Of a DNA stretch of 9,146 nt, positions 1-6,902 are shown piece after piece (positions within the stretch are counted from its first letter, which is position 1; each line of letters begins with the position of its first letter). Source of the stretch: an uncultured Treponema sp. (lineage in GTDB: Bacteria > Spirochaetota > Spirochaetia > Treponematales > Treponemataceae); NCBI RefSeq assembly GCF_938029485.1, contig NZ_CALHGC010000176.1, forward strand, positions 1 to 9,146, written 5' to 3'. A program made the position numbers and the translations under genes. The notes under the pieces are model-generated. The model did not search any database. It was not told the DNA's origin and saw nothing but the letters and a program-made list of their open reading frames with translations.

Positions 1-1
1 T

Positions 2-39
2 TAGGGTATCTTTAAAAACTTAATTTGCTTTCGGATACC
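2..39. repeat. Intergenic inverted repeat, family A, copy 1
   Basis: The sequence begins TAGGGTATCT and ends GGATACC, so its ends are imperfect inverted repeats of each other. It matches the reverse complement of 6273-6314: both copies share TAGGGTATCT, then an A-run followed by CT, a short variable spacer, GCTTT and a closing GAT(A/G)CC. A roughly 40-bp element that can fold and recurs at a second gene boundary suggests a dispersed repeat. Its role (terminator, RNA-processing site or miniature element) is not visible. The left flank lies at the window edge, so the element could extend further. Confidence 0.55.
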
Positions 40-53
40 GCTATTTATTTAGT

Positions 54-75
54 GTAATCTTTTTTTATAGATTAC
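54..75. other. Small inverted repeat with T-rich loop upstream of the penicillin-binding protein
   Basis: GTAATCT at 54-60 and AGATTAC at 69-75 form a perfect 7-bp inverted repeat around an 8-base T-rich loop. It sits about 15 bases before the Shine-Dalgarno sequence of the next gene. It could be a hairpin in the leader mRNA or an operator. It is not a convincing terminator, because the stem is AT-rich. No good -35/-10 pair could be placed around it. Confidence 0.3.
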
Positions 76-89
76 GCAAGGTAAAATTC

Positions 90-126
90 AGGAGGCACAA
101 TATTGTACGCACGGCTATATGCTTGA
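90..126 (+). promoter_or_regulatory. Strong Shine-Dalgarno and 7-codon TTG mini-ORF overlapping the penicillin-binding protein start
   Basis: A perfect AGGAGG lies at 90-95. Seven bases later, at 103, a TTG opens a reading frame of seven codons (MYARLYA) ending in TGA at 124-126. The ATG of the large gene at 119 lies inside this mini-ORF in another frame, giving the overlap ATGCTTGA. The Shine-Dalgarno is 23 bases from that ATG, too far to serve it directly, and no in-frame ATG, GTG or TTG lies between. The layout fits translational coupling, with ribosomes ending on TGA and restarting on ATG. A leader-peptide role is inference. Confidence 0.45.
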
Positions 127-3019
127 AAAAAAAAGGATTTTGTGCTTTTATAGGCGTATGCGCGGACGTACCGTCTTTTTATATCTTTATCTTATTATTA
201 TTTTTACCGTGCTTGTTGCAGGTTCGGCGATGTTGGGCTACTTATTGGCAGAAACGGCAGCCGTAAAGCAAAGCGAACAATTTACCGCTTTTAATCCCGA
301 TTTACCGACCCGGATACTTGATATACGGGGGGACTTGATTACCGAATTTTCTTCCAACGAAAAACGGGAGATTATCAAATTCGAGCAGATACCTCCGGCA
401 TTGATTAATGCACTGCTCGTCCGTGAAGACCGCAGCTTCTATCAACACCGGGGTTTTACCGTTAAAGCAATTTTCCGCGCCGTTATCGGAAAGCTTACAC
501 ATAGAACACTCGGCGGCGGAAGTACCATTACACAGCAAATCGCAGGGCTTTTATACTGCGACCGTACCGATATGAGCATTTCACGAAAGGTAAAAGAACT
601 GTGGTGGGCGGTTCAAATGGAACGCCGGTATTCGAAAGACGAAATTCTTGAACTCTATTTGAACAAAGTTTATTTCGGCGGAGGCACCTACGGTGTCAGC
701 GCTGCCTGCCGTTTTTATTTCGGCCATCCGGTAGCGGAAATTACCCCTGCGGAAGCGGCCGTATTGGTTATTCAACTATCAAGCCCCGCTAAATATAATC
801 CTTTTGAATATCCGAACGTTGTACAGGAACGCCAGAGTTATGTTCTTGATGAGATGGTGCGTCTCGGCTATCTTACAAAAGAGGAGAGAGATGAGTCCTA
901 CGATGAATATTGGGCTCATTTCGATTATACCCGCACCGCTTCGTCTGCATGGTTTAACCGTGAAGACAAAGCCCGCTGGTTTTCCGAATATGTACGCCGC
1001 CGGCTTGAAACGATGATGTACGGTACGATGGACTTTTATTCCGACGGCTATATCGTACACACGACCTGTGATTTACGCCATCAGGCCGCTGCCGAAAAAG
1101 AGATGGGCGAGTATATCAAGATTGCAAATAACCGCGTAAAAAACACCCGCTCTCACCGTTTTGCCCAGAGCGAACTGTACAGCAATATCACCGCACTGGT
1201 TTCACTCGCTTTTAATATTCCCGCGCTTCATATCGATTCGGAACGGGTACAAGCAAAAACACTTTCCTATTACCGCAGCAATTTAAATCCTATTGTGGAT
1301 ATGGCGGCAATGCTGTTCGGTTTAAATAACCTGAAAATTACCGGTGCAAAAAGTACGGCAAAGGTGCAAGATGAGCTTGCACGGAAAACTGTTGAAGGAA
1401 CGCTTATCTGTTTGGAGAATAATACCGGATACATTACCGCGCTTGTCGGCGGAAGTAAATTCGATGAATCGAATCAAATGATACGGGCGACCCAAGGACG
1501 CGTTCAGCCGGGAAGTTCATTTAAGCCGCTTCTATATTCTGCAGCCTTTGACACAAAATTGATTACACCGGCGACGGTGTTGGAAGATACGCCGCAAGTA
1601 TTTCAGAACCAAAGCGGCGTTCCGTATATTCCCAATAACTATGCAGGACATTGGCAAGGTACCGTTCTCGCATGGAGGGCGTTGGCGCGCTCTCTGAATA
1701 TCCCTGCAATTAAGGTACTTGATACTATCGGCTTCGATGCGGCAATCAACCGATCCGCGGCGCTGCTCGGTATCACCGATCCGGATGAAATAGACCGCAC
1801 GTTCCCGCGGCTGTATCCGCTTGCGCTCGGCGTTATCAGTGTCGCTCCCGTTCAGATGGCAAAGGCTTTTGCCGTCTTTGCCAATCAGGGGCGACGGGTT
1901 GACCCGATAGCCATCCGTACCGTCGAAAACCGCAACGGTACAATCGTGATGGATCCCGAACGGGATTTACGGATCGAACAGCGGCGGAGAGGAACTGCAA
2001 TGCAGGTTATCAGCCCTCAAAATGCCTATCTTATGACCTCGATACTACAGAAGACGGTTACGGCAGGAACACTCGCGTATGCTTCAGGCAGCGGATCAAA
2101 ATTCCGCTTTAAAGATAAAAAAACCGGTAAGTATTTTTCCCTTCCCGTCGCAGGTAAAACCGGCACAACTCAAAACTGGTCGGATGCGTGGGCAATCGGC
2201 TTTTCTCCGTATTATACCGCCGCCGTTTGGTTCGGATATGACAAGGGAGGACAGTCGCTCGGACTTGACAATACGGGAGCAACACTTGCAGGGCCGCCGT
2301 GGGCAAACTTTATGCAGGCTATTCACGAAGATATGCCGTATAAGGATTTCATCCGGCCTGAAACAGGCTTAACGTCCGTATCGGTTTGCTCAAAGTCAGG
2401 GATGCTGCCGACACCTTACTGCGATGAAGGAACGATATCGCTCTACTTTTTATCCGGTACACAACCGACGAAAGACTGCACCTATCACGAAGCAAATAAC
2501 GTACTGCTGGAAATTGCAAAAGATCGTTTACGTAAAAGCAATTACAGCACAGGGCAAACGCCGGTCGATATTATCAAAACAGACGTACTCCTCGATCCGC
2601 GTATCTTTGAAGACCCCGAGCCGACTAAACAAAGACGGACAGGAAATACTTCTTCTTATACAACTGATCCGTTTGCGGCCGATGATTTCACCGTACCTTC
2701 CGGATCCGATGGTATCCTTAAACCCGCCCCGTCGCTGAACTCAGGCGAAGACGGCTCCACAGCAAATCCGTCGGTGTTTAATCCGCAACAAGAGCAAACT
2801 ACAGAAAATTCGGCGGCTCAACCGGGACAACCTTCGGGAACATCGGACGTGAACAACACGATGCAGCCGCCGATTCCTCAAACGCATTTGGAAACTATCG
2901 ATGAAGGAACTCCGTTGCCGTCTTTTCCGCCTGCAGAACCGGAGCAACCCGAAAATGAATCCGAAAAACCAGAGCAGAACGACACGATACAGGGAGAAGG
3001 TATCAACCCGTGGTTGTAA
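119..3019 (+). CDS. Bifunctional class A penicillin-binding protein (PBP1A-type transglycosylase/transpeptidase)
   Basis: Peptidoglycan synthase acting on the outer face of the inner membrane: it polymerises lipid II into glycan and crosslinks the stem peptides. Seen in the 966-residue protein: a short basic N-terminus; one membrane segment at about residues 17-43; a GT51 domain at about 65-240 with EDRSFYQHRG (Glu103 the likely catalytic acid), GGSTITQQ (133-140) and the ELYLNKVYFGGGTYG motif; then a transpeptidase domain at about 430-740 with SSFK (active serine Ser466, Lys469), SLN (525-527) and KTGTT (680-684). A cysteine-containing segment follows (757-787), then about 120 residues rich in Pro, Gln, Glu and Ser, probably unstructured in the periplasm. 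The ATG at 119 lacks a well-placed ribosome-binding site (see the mini-ORF). The in-frame ATG at 158 (residue 14) would still leave the membrane anchor intact, so the exact start is open. Family assignment is secure; the choice between mrcA and other class A names is not. Confidence 0.95.
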   Translation: MLEKKRILCFYRRMRGRTVFLYLYLIIIFTVLVAGSAMLGYLLAETAAVKQSEQFTAFNPDLPTRILDIRGDLITEFSSNEKREIIKFEQIPPALINALLVREDRSFYQHRGFTVKAIFRAVIGKLTHRTLGGGSTITQQIAGLLYCDRTDMSISRKVKELWWAVQMERRYSKDEILELYLNKVYFGGGTYGVSAACRFYFGHPVAEITPAEAAVLVIQLSSPAKYNPFEYPNVVQERQSYVLDEMVRLGYLTKEERDESYDEYWAHFDYTRTASSAWFNREDKARWFSEYVRRRLETMMYGTMDFYSDGYIVHTTCDLRHQAAAEKEMGEYIKIANNRVKNTRSHRFAQSELYSNITALVSLAFNIPALHIDSERVQAKTLSYYRSNLNPIVDMAAMLFGLNNLKITGAKSTAKVQDELARKTVEGTLICLENNTGYITALVGGSKFDESNQMIRATQGRVQPGSSFKPLLYSAAFDTKLITPATVLEDTPQVFQNQSGVPYIPNNYAGHWQGTVLAWRALARSLNIPAIKVLDTIGFDAAINRSAALLGITDPDEIDRTFPRLYPLALGVISVAPVQMAKAFAVFANQGRRVDPIAIRTVENRNGTIVMDPERDLRIEQRRRGTAMQVISPQNAYLMTSILQKTVTAGTLAYASGSGSKFRFKDKKTGKYFSLPVAGKTGTTQNWSDAWAIGFSPYYTAAVWFGYDKGGQSLGLDNTGATLAGPPWANFMQAIHEDMPYKDFIRPETGLTSVSVCSKSGMLPTPYCDEGTISLYFLSGTQPTKDCTYHEANNVLLEIAKDRLRKSNYSTGQTPVDIIKTDVLLDPRIFEDPEPTKQRRTGNTSSYTTDPFAADDFTVPSGSDGILKPAPSLNSGEDGSTANPSVFNPQQEQTTENSAAQPGQPSGTSDVNNTMQPPIPQTHLETIDEGTPLPSFPPAEPEQPENESEKPEQNDTIQGEGINPWL

Positions 3020-3116
3020 CAGAGGAACTCCAAAAGACCTGTTAGATTTTCCGGATACCTCAGCAGTATTTTGTCAAGAAACTTAGGCAGTACACAAACA
3101 TACATCAGGGGGAAAC

Positions 3117-3608
3117 ATGACTGAAGAACCATACGTCCGTCCGACATGGGATGAATATTTTATGGAAGTGTGCCGTGCAATCGCAAAACGCGCAACGTGC
3201 GATCGCGGCAGATCCGGCTGTGTCATCGCGCGGGACAATCAGCTCTTGGTTACCGGCTATGTCGGCGCCCCCCGCGGATTACCTCATTGCGATGATGTAG
3301 GGCATCAATTTAAAAAGGTGCAGCACGAGGACGGTTCCGTAAGCCAACACTGCGTCCGTACCGTTCATGCGGAGCAAAACGCTATTTGTCAAGCTGCAAA
3401 GCGGGGTATCAGTATCGACGGAGCAACACTCTACTGCAAAATGACCCCCTGCCGTACTTGCGCAATGCTGATTATCAACTGCGGCATAAAACGGGTGATC
3501 GCCGAAAAACGGTATCACGACAGCGTCGATTCAATCGAGATGTTTAAACAGGCAAAAGTTGTGCTTGAACATCTGAGTGATACAATCGAAGAATATCAAG
3601 GCCAATAG
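3117..3608 (+). CDS. dCMP deaminase (deoxycytidylate deaminase, ComEB-type)
   Basis: Zinc hydrolase predicted to convert dCMP to dUMP plus ammonia, feeding thymidylate synthesis in the cytoplasm. The 163-residue length is usual for bacterial dCMP deaminases. Catalytic zinc-site motifs are visible: HAEQNAI (His84, catalytic Glu86) and PCRTC (Cys112, Cys115), followed by INCGIKRV. The segment GYVGAPRGLPHCDD (47-60) resembles the substrate-binding motif GYNGxPxGxxHC that separates dCMP deaminases from plain cytidine deaminases. Cys28, His57, Cys58 and Cys79 are candidates for the second, structural zinc seen in some members. The start is well supported by AGGGGG at 3107-3112, four bases before the ATG. 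It lies 97 bases after the penicillin-binding protein gene on the same strand; no clear promoter was found between them, so co-transcription is possible without an evident functional link. A related nucleotide-deaminase specificity cannot be excluded. Confidence 0.9.
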   Translation: MTEEPYVRPTWDEYFMEVCRAIAKRATCDRGRSGCVIARDNQLLVTGYVGAPRGLPHCDDVGHQFKKVQHEDGSVSQHCVRTVHAEQNAICQAAKRGISIDGATLYCKMTPCRTCAMLIINCGIKRVIAEKRYHDSVDSIEMFKQAKVVLEHLSDTIEEYQGQ

Positions 3609-3609
3609 A

Positions 3610-3733
3610 CCTTTTGAAATATACGGTGCATCTACTGCGTCGTACGGCAAAAAAGTGTCCTCAACGTATCAAAGATACGCCTGCGGTACTTTTTTGTCGT
3701 ACTCCTTGTATCTGCACCGTCTATTTCAAAAGG
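3610..3733. terminator. Large imperfect palindrome between convergent genes, probable bidirectional terminator
   Basis: Two arms of about 60 bases meet at a central GTATC-AAA-GATAC. The outer 12 bases pair perfectly (CCTTTTGAAATA at 3610-3621 with TATTTCAAAAGG at 3722-3733), followed after one mismatch by ACGGTGCA with TGCACCGT. A middle block, GTACGGCAAAAAAGT against ACTTTTTTGTCGTAC, pairs at 14 of 15 positions and places a T-run on each strand's 3' side. It begins 2 bases after the dCMP deaminase stop and lies downstream of tsaD on the other strand. A terminator role for both converging transcripts is inference from position and structure. Its outer ends belong to repeat family B. Confidence 0.6.
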
Positions 3734-3744
3734 CTTACGGTAAG

Positions 3745-3777
3745 GTTATATACGGCGGATCTGCGTCGTTGCATCAT
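3745..3777. repeat. Dispersed intergenic repeat, family B, unit next to the palindrome
   Basis: This stretch reads TATATACGGCGGATCTGCG, then TCGTTGCATCAT. It matches the truncated copy at the right window edge (9116-9146) at most positions, sharing ATATACG, GATCTGCG or CATCTGCG, and GCATCAT. The ends of the neighbouring palindrome (3610-3640, and 3711-3734 inverted) are diverged versions of the same unit. Three units are thus clustered between dCMP deaminase and tsaD, in the manner of REP-type repeats. The remaining bases up to the tsaD stop (3778-3819) show no gene; whether the element extends into them cannot be judged from this window. Confidence 0.55.
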
Positions 3778-3819
3778 TAAAAGTGTATCTCCGTGTACAA
3801 AATGCCGCTTTAAAATGTT

Positions 3820-4833
3820 TTATATTTTCCGGCGTTTAAATCCTTCGACGCGTGCGCTTGCGGGACAATCGATGGGGCTTCTGTCTCCGCGCGCAAGATA
3901 GCGATAGCCTACACCGGCAATCATGGCGGCATTATCCGTGCAGAGTTTGAGCGGCGGAAAGACACACGTCAAGTCTTTTTGTTCGGCAAGTTTTTCACGG
4001 AGCAGCGAATTTGCAGCGACACCGCCGCCTGCGACAATCGTGTGCAGCCCCGTATCCTCAACGGCCCGTAGCAGGGAGCGCAGCAATATCTTAACGGCTC
4101 TGGATTGAAAGGCCGCCGCGATATTTTCAGGTGTTTTTTCGTATCCGGGATTCCAGAATTGATCGATTTGATTGATAACTGCGGTTTTTAAGCCTGAATA
4201 GGACACGTCATACCGGCGGCCGGATTCATGCAGTACCGGCATCGGAAAGTTTGCAGCCTTGGGATCGCCGTTTTTTGCCAATTTGTCGATGATCACCCCG
4301 CCCGGATACCCGAAATCGTAGAACTTCGCAACCTTATCGAAAGCTTCGCCCGGCGCATCGTCGATAGTGCTGCCGAGCACTTCGATTGAATCAAAATCGT
4401 ATACTTTACAGATCAGCGAATGTCCGCCCGACACTAAAAGACCGAGATACGGATAGGGAATGTCCTGCTCAAGATGCGCCGCGTACAAATGCCCGAGCAT
4501 ATGGTTCACGGCAATAAAAGGCTTGTTGTATGCCCATGCGAGGGTTTTCGCGAAGGTAAGCCCTACCAGCAGCGAACCCATCAGTCCCGGCCGGTTAGTA
4601 ACGGCGATACCGTCTATCGATTGCAGCGTTTCCCCCGCTTCCTCTAAAGCGGTTTTGACAACCGGTAATATCCATTCGGTATGCTTGCGGCTTGCAATCT
4701 CGGGTACGACCCCCTTATACGCTTCGTGAAAGGGTATCTGAGTCGCCACCACAGAACTGATGATTTTATGTCCGTCCTCCACGACGGCGGCTGCCGTTTC
4801 ATCGCAGGAGCTTTCAATTCCCAGTATCTTCAT
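3820..4833 (-). CDS. tsaD: tRNA N6-threonylcarbamoyladenosine (t6A37) synthesis protein TsaD
   Basis: TsaD transfers the threonylcarbamoyl group from threonylcarbamoyl-AMP to A37 of tRNAs reading ANN codons, working with TsaB and TsaE in the cytoplasm; it is near-universal and usually essential. The 337-residue length is typical. The ASKHA fold shows MKILGIESSCDETAAAVV at the N-terminus, NHMLGHLYAAH with metal-binding His111 and His115, SGGHSL (135-140), the DDAPGEAFDKVAK motif (158-170), GGGVAAN (269-275) and CTDNAAM, whose Asp300 is the third metal ligand. The ATG at 4833 follows AAGGAT at good spacing. The 39-base gap from the polysaccharide deacetylase, with no promoter visible in it, suggests co-transcription from the promoter at 6162-6197. 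No tsaB, tsaC or tsaE lies in the window. Older databases call this family gcp or ygjD and describe it as a glycoprotease. Confidence 0.97.
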   Translation of the reverse strand: MKILGIESSCDETAAAVVEDGHKIISSVVATQIPFHEAYKGVVPEIASRKHTEWILPVVKTALEEAGETLQSIDGIAVTNRPGLMGSLLVGLTFAKTLAWAYNKPFIAVNHMLGHLYAAHLEQDIPYPYLGLLVSGGHSLICKVYDFDSIEVLGSTIDDAPGEAFDKVAKFYDFGYPGGVIIDKLAKNGDPKAANFPMPVLHESGRRYDVSYSGLKTAVINQIDQFWNPGYEKTPENIAAAFQSRAVKILLRSLLRAVEDTGLHTIVAGGGVAANSLLREKLAEQKDLTCVFPPLKLCTDNAAMIAGVGYRYLARGDRSPIDCPASARVEGFKRRKI

Positions 4834-4872
4834 TTTTTATATCCTTTTTACGGTTAACGATACATCACTATT

Positions 4873-6162
4873 TCAGTGATCTTTTTGTGCAGCTTGAGCA
4901 ATTGCCGAAAGCGAAAATCCTTCTTCGATAAGCGTGGGATACATTTCGGTTAAAAGCTGGGCAAGCTCAACCGTAAAGACATGGCCGATCATGATGGCAG
5001 AGCCTTTCTGTCTCGCAATGCTCAACCCTTTTTTTATTTGCGTCTCCATCGCAGCGCGGCTTTTATCGTTATCAATAAAAATTGCCCGTTCCCAGACAGT
5101 CATATTTTTCTCCTTTGCAACTTTCGCAACGACTGACCGAGCGGTTGTCCGCGAATCCAAAAAGAATATATGCTTTTCCGCTACAACATCCAAGACAGCC
5201 CTCATAGCAGCCTCATCCGCCGTCATCAGCGAACCTTCGTGATTGTTCATACCGGCTACCGGCCAGATTTCTTCGAGATTTTTTCTGACGATGTTTTTGA
5301 TTTGCTCCGCAGAAAGTCCCGGTGTAACGGCGCCCGGTCCCGGATTAATATGCAAGTCGACCGACTGCATCGGCTGGTGCAAAATGACTTGTTTTCCTGC
5401 CTTGCGTATCCGCCGCGCCGACTCGCTAGAGTAACGCAATCCGGGTAAAACTGCAATAGTACAGGGAAACGGGAGCCGTAAAAAGTGCTCGAGCTGATCG
5501 AGATTATGCCCCGCATCGTCAAACACAAAGGTGAGCTTCCCTGCATAAGGAGCATACTTTCGAGGCTTTTCCGGTTGTGCGGCAAGCTGCGCCGACTGCA
5601 CCGGTTGTGTGTTTTTTTTCTTATCGGGTACGGCAGGTACGGTGTTTTTTTCCGGCATGGTATTTTTTTTATCAGGTGCAATGGATTTCTCCGGTACGGT
5701 ATTCTTTTGCAGAGCCGGACGGACTGCCGATTTTTCTTTCTGCACCGTGTCTTTCCGTACGGACGGCGCTTGCTTCAGATGTTTGTTTTCTGCTGCTTCG
5801 GACTTAGCTGCGATGCGCTCTGTCTGCTGTACACCTGATTTCGGTATTTGCGCGGAAACCTGAGGTGCTGTATTCGGCGGTATATCTTCTTTTTCCGTAG
5901 TATTTGGTTGCACGCTTTCTTTAAGATTAGGCACTAATTTCAATACTAAAACGAGATTAAAACCCAAAAGCAGAACGCACAATATCGCCAATGCGGCAAT
6001 AATATTTCCTCGAGAGCGCTTTTTACGGGCAGCGGAGCTGTGCGTTTTTTTCTTTGCAGCGGCAGCATCCGTGCGGCTTTTCGTTTTTGATTGACTCTTT
6101 CTTACCGTCTTTTTCGGCATTGTTTTTTTATTTGTTTTTACTTTATCCTCTTTTGCGGGCAT
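4873..6162 (-). CDS. Divergent polysaccharide deacetylase family protein, membrane-anchored
   Basis: Seen in the 429-residue protein: a very lysine-rich N-terminus (1-52); one membrane segment (about 53-77, IIAALAILCVLLLGFNLVLVL); a long low-complexity linker (about 80-200) rich in Lys, Pro, Glu and Gln with repeated KNTxP/EKNTVP-like pieces; and a C-terminal domain (209-426). That domain has the marks of the divergent deacetylase family (COG2861, YibQ-like): TFVFDDAG with Asp215-Asp216, LHQPMQ (His262), NNHEGSLMT (306-314), LDSRTT and MIGH (His394). The charge pattern suggests that the domain is outside the inner membrane, held off by the linker. The family is related to NodB-type deacetylases, but substrate and activity are mostly unproven, so a role in envelope glycan or peptidoglycan processing is inference. 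The ATG at 6162 has no Shine-Dalgarno; it coincides with the predicted transcription start (see promoter). The in-frame ATG at 6120 (residue 15) has AGAGGA too far upstream to be a good alternative. Confidence 0.85.
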   Translation of the reverse strand: MPAKEDKVKTNKKTMPKKTVRKSQSKTKSRTDAAAAKKKTHSSAARKKRSRGNIIAALAILCVLLLGFNLVLVLKLVPNLKESVQPNTTEKEDIPPNTAPQVSAQIPKSGVQQTERIAAKSEAAENKHLKQAPSVRKDTVQKEKSAVRPALQKNTVPEKSIAPDKKNTMPEKNTVPAVPDKKKNTQPVQSAQLAAQPEKPRKYAPYAGKLTFVFDDAGHNLDQLEHFLRLPFPCTIAVLPGLRYSSESARRIRKAGKQVILHQPMQSVDLHINPGPGAVTPGLSAEQIKNIVRKNLEEIWPVAGMNNHEGSLMTADEAAMRAVLDVVAEKHIFFLDSRTTARSVVAKVAKEKNMTVWERAIFIDNDKSRAAMETQIKKGLSIARQKGSAIMIGHVFTVELAQLLTEMYPTLIEEGFSLSAIAQAAQKDH

Positions 6163-6197
6163 AGCAAAAGCATAAAAACAGCGCGGCTTAATGTCAA
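6162..6197 (-). promoter_or_regulatory. Strong sigma-70-type promoter giving a predicted leaderless mRNA for the deacetylase
   Basis: On the minus strand a perfect TTGACA (6197-6192) is followed, after exactly 17 bases, by TATGCT (6174-6169), which matches four of six -10 positions. Six bases separate the -10 box from the A of the ATG at 6162, so the usual start point falls on that A or a base beside it. No Shine-Dalgarno precedes the ATG. The promoter would drive the deacetylase and, through a 39-base gap, tsaD, separately from the dnaX-ybaB-recR operon. Confidence 0.7.
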
Positions 6198-6272
6198 GCG
6201 GTGCCGAGTCATTATGAGAACAACACCCGAACGGGTATCGATTTACGGTAGCAGGTTTAGGTTAATCCCATC

Positions 6273-6314
6273 GGGCATCTTTAAAAGCTAACCGAGTTTT
6301 TTACAGATACCCTA
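6273..6314. repeat. Intergenic inverted repeat, family A, copy 2, overlapping the recR stop codon
   Basis: The left end is GGGCATCT (6273-6280) and the right end AGATACCCTA (6305-6314), pairing with one G-T wobble and then a partly paired A/T section. Read on the minus strand it starts TAGGGTATCT, the same ten bases as at 2-11, and continues with the same A-run, CT, spacer and GCTTT order. The TAG stop of recR is the first three bases of the repeat on that strand. A folded element directly after recR could end or trim the dnaX-ybaB-recR transcript, but no U-run follows it. Confidence 0.55.
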
Positions 6315-6902
6315 GATCTTTATCCTACCTTTAAAGCTGCGCATCAGTGTCAGTTTATCGGTGTATTCCAAATCGCCGCCGACCGGCAGACCCGATGCAA
6401 GGCGGGTAACCTCAACGGGGAGGTCGCGCAGCACCTTTTGGATATAAAGGGCGGTGGTATCCCCTTCGATTGTCGGATTGGTTGCAAGGATTACTTCTTT
6501 TACCGCCGTACCGCTGCCGATACGCTTAACGAGGCTTGCGATGCGGAGCTGTTCCGGCCCGATGCCTTCAAGCGGCGCGATAACGCCGCCGAGCACGTGA
6601 AAAAGCCCGCGATATTCGCCCATGCTCATCAAGGTATAGACATCCTGCGGCTGCTCCACTACACAGATGCATGAGCCATCCCGCCCCGGATCGCTGCAAA
6701 TAGCGCACACATCTTGATCGGTAAAAGCCCCGCACACCGGGCAGGGCTTAATACTGTCGTGAAGCTTATAGAGGCTGTCTGCCAGCCGGTGGGCATAGGG
6801 CGGATCCTGCTTGAGAATATGATATGCAAGCCGGGCGGCGCTCTTTTTTCCAATACCCGGCAGGCGGCATAAATTATCGATAAGGTCTTCGAGCGCATTC
6901 AT
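6312..6902 (-). CDS. recR: Recombination mediator protein RecR
   Basis: RecR acts with RecO (and RecF) to load RecA onto SSB-coated single-stranded DNA during gap repair in the cytoplasm. The 196-residue length is standard. Domains in order: a helix-hairpin-helix with LPGIGKKSAARLAYHIL (about 14-30); a four-cysteine zinc finger CPVC...CAIC (Cys54, 57, 66, 69); a Toprim domain (about 78-170) beginning ICVVEQPQD with Glu83; and the conserved ASGLPVGGDLEYTDKLTL near the C-terminus. The ATG shares one base with the ybaB stop (TAATG), with GGAGG 13 bases upstream inside ybaB, which points to translational coupling. The order dnaX-ybaB-recR is conserved across many bacteria. The stop codon is supplied by a family A repeat. 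Confidence 0.97.
   Translation of the reverse strand: MNALEDLIDNLCRLPGIGKKSAARLAYHILKQDPPYAHRLADSLYKLHDSIKPCPVCGAFTDQDVCAICSDPGRDGSCICVVEQPQDVYTLMSMGEYRGLFHVLGGVIAPLEGIGPEQLRIASLVKRIGSGTAVKEVILATNPTIEGDTTALYIQKVLRDLPVEVTRLASGLPVGGDLEYTDKLTLMRSFKGRIKI

Noticed and set aside
126..134. Nine-A run just after the penicillin-binding protein ATG as a phase-variation or slippage site joining the mini-ORF to the gene
   Set aside because: The mini-ORF stop TGA is completed by the first A of the run, so slippage within the run cannot rescue that frame; it could only disrupt the main frame.
2079..2372. Alternative-frame reading frames within the penicillin-binding protein gene
   Set aside because: They overlap the transpeptidase domain containing KTGTT; the main frame explains the sequence fully.
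3071..3099. TTGTCA as a -35 for a dCMP deaminase promoter
   Set aside because: At 16-18 base spacing no reasonable -10 is found (ACAAAC matches two of six positions).
4460..4729. Plus-strand reading frame opposite tsaD
   Set aside because: It lies entirely antisense to a well-conserved gene and resembles no protein I recognise.
4864..4880. ATCACT/AGTGAT hairpin at the deacetylase stop as a terminator
   Set aside because: The stem is only 6 bp, AT-rich, with no U-run after it, and tsaD starts shortly downstream.
6138..6173. An 11-codon mini-ORF (ATG at 6173) upstream of the deacetylase start
   Set aside because: Its ATG lies within the -10 box of the predicted promoter and would not be in the mRNA; it has no Shine-Dalgarno.
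6225..6236. ACCCG-AA-CGGGT palindrome upstream of the deacetylase promoter as an operator or terminator
   Set aside because: It is short, lacks a U-run and has no second copy in the window to support a regulator site.
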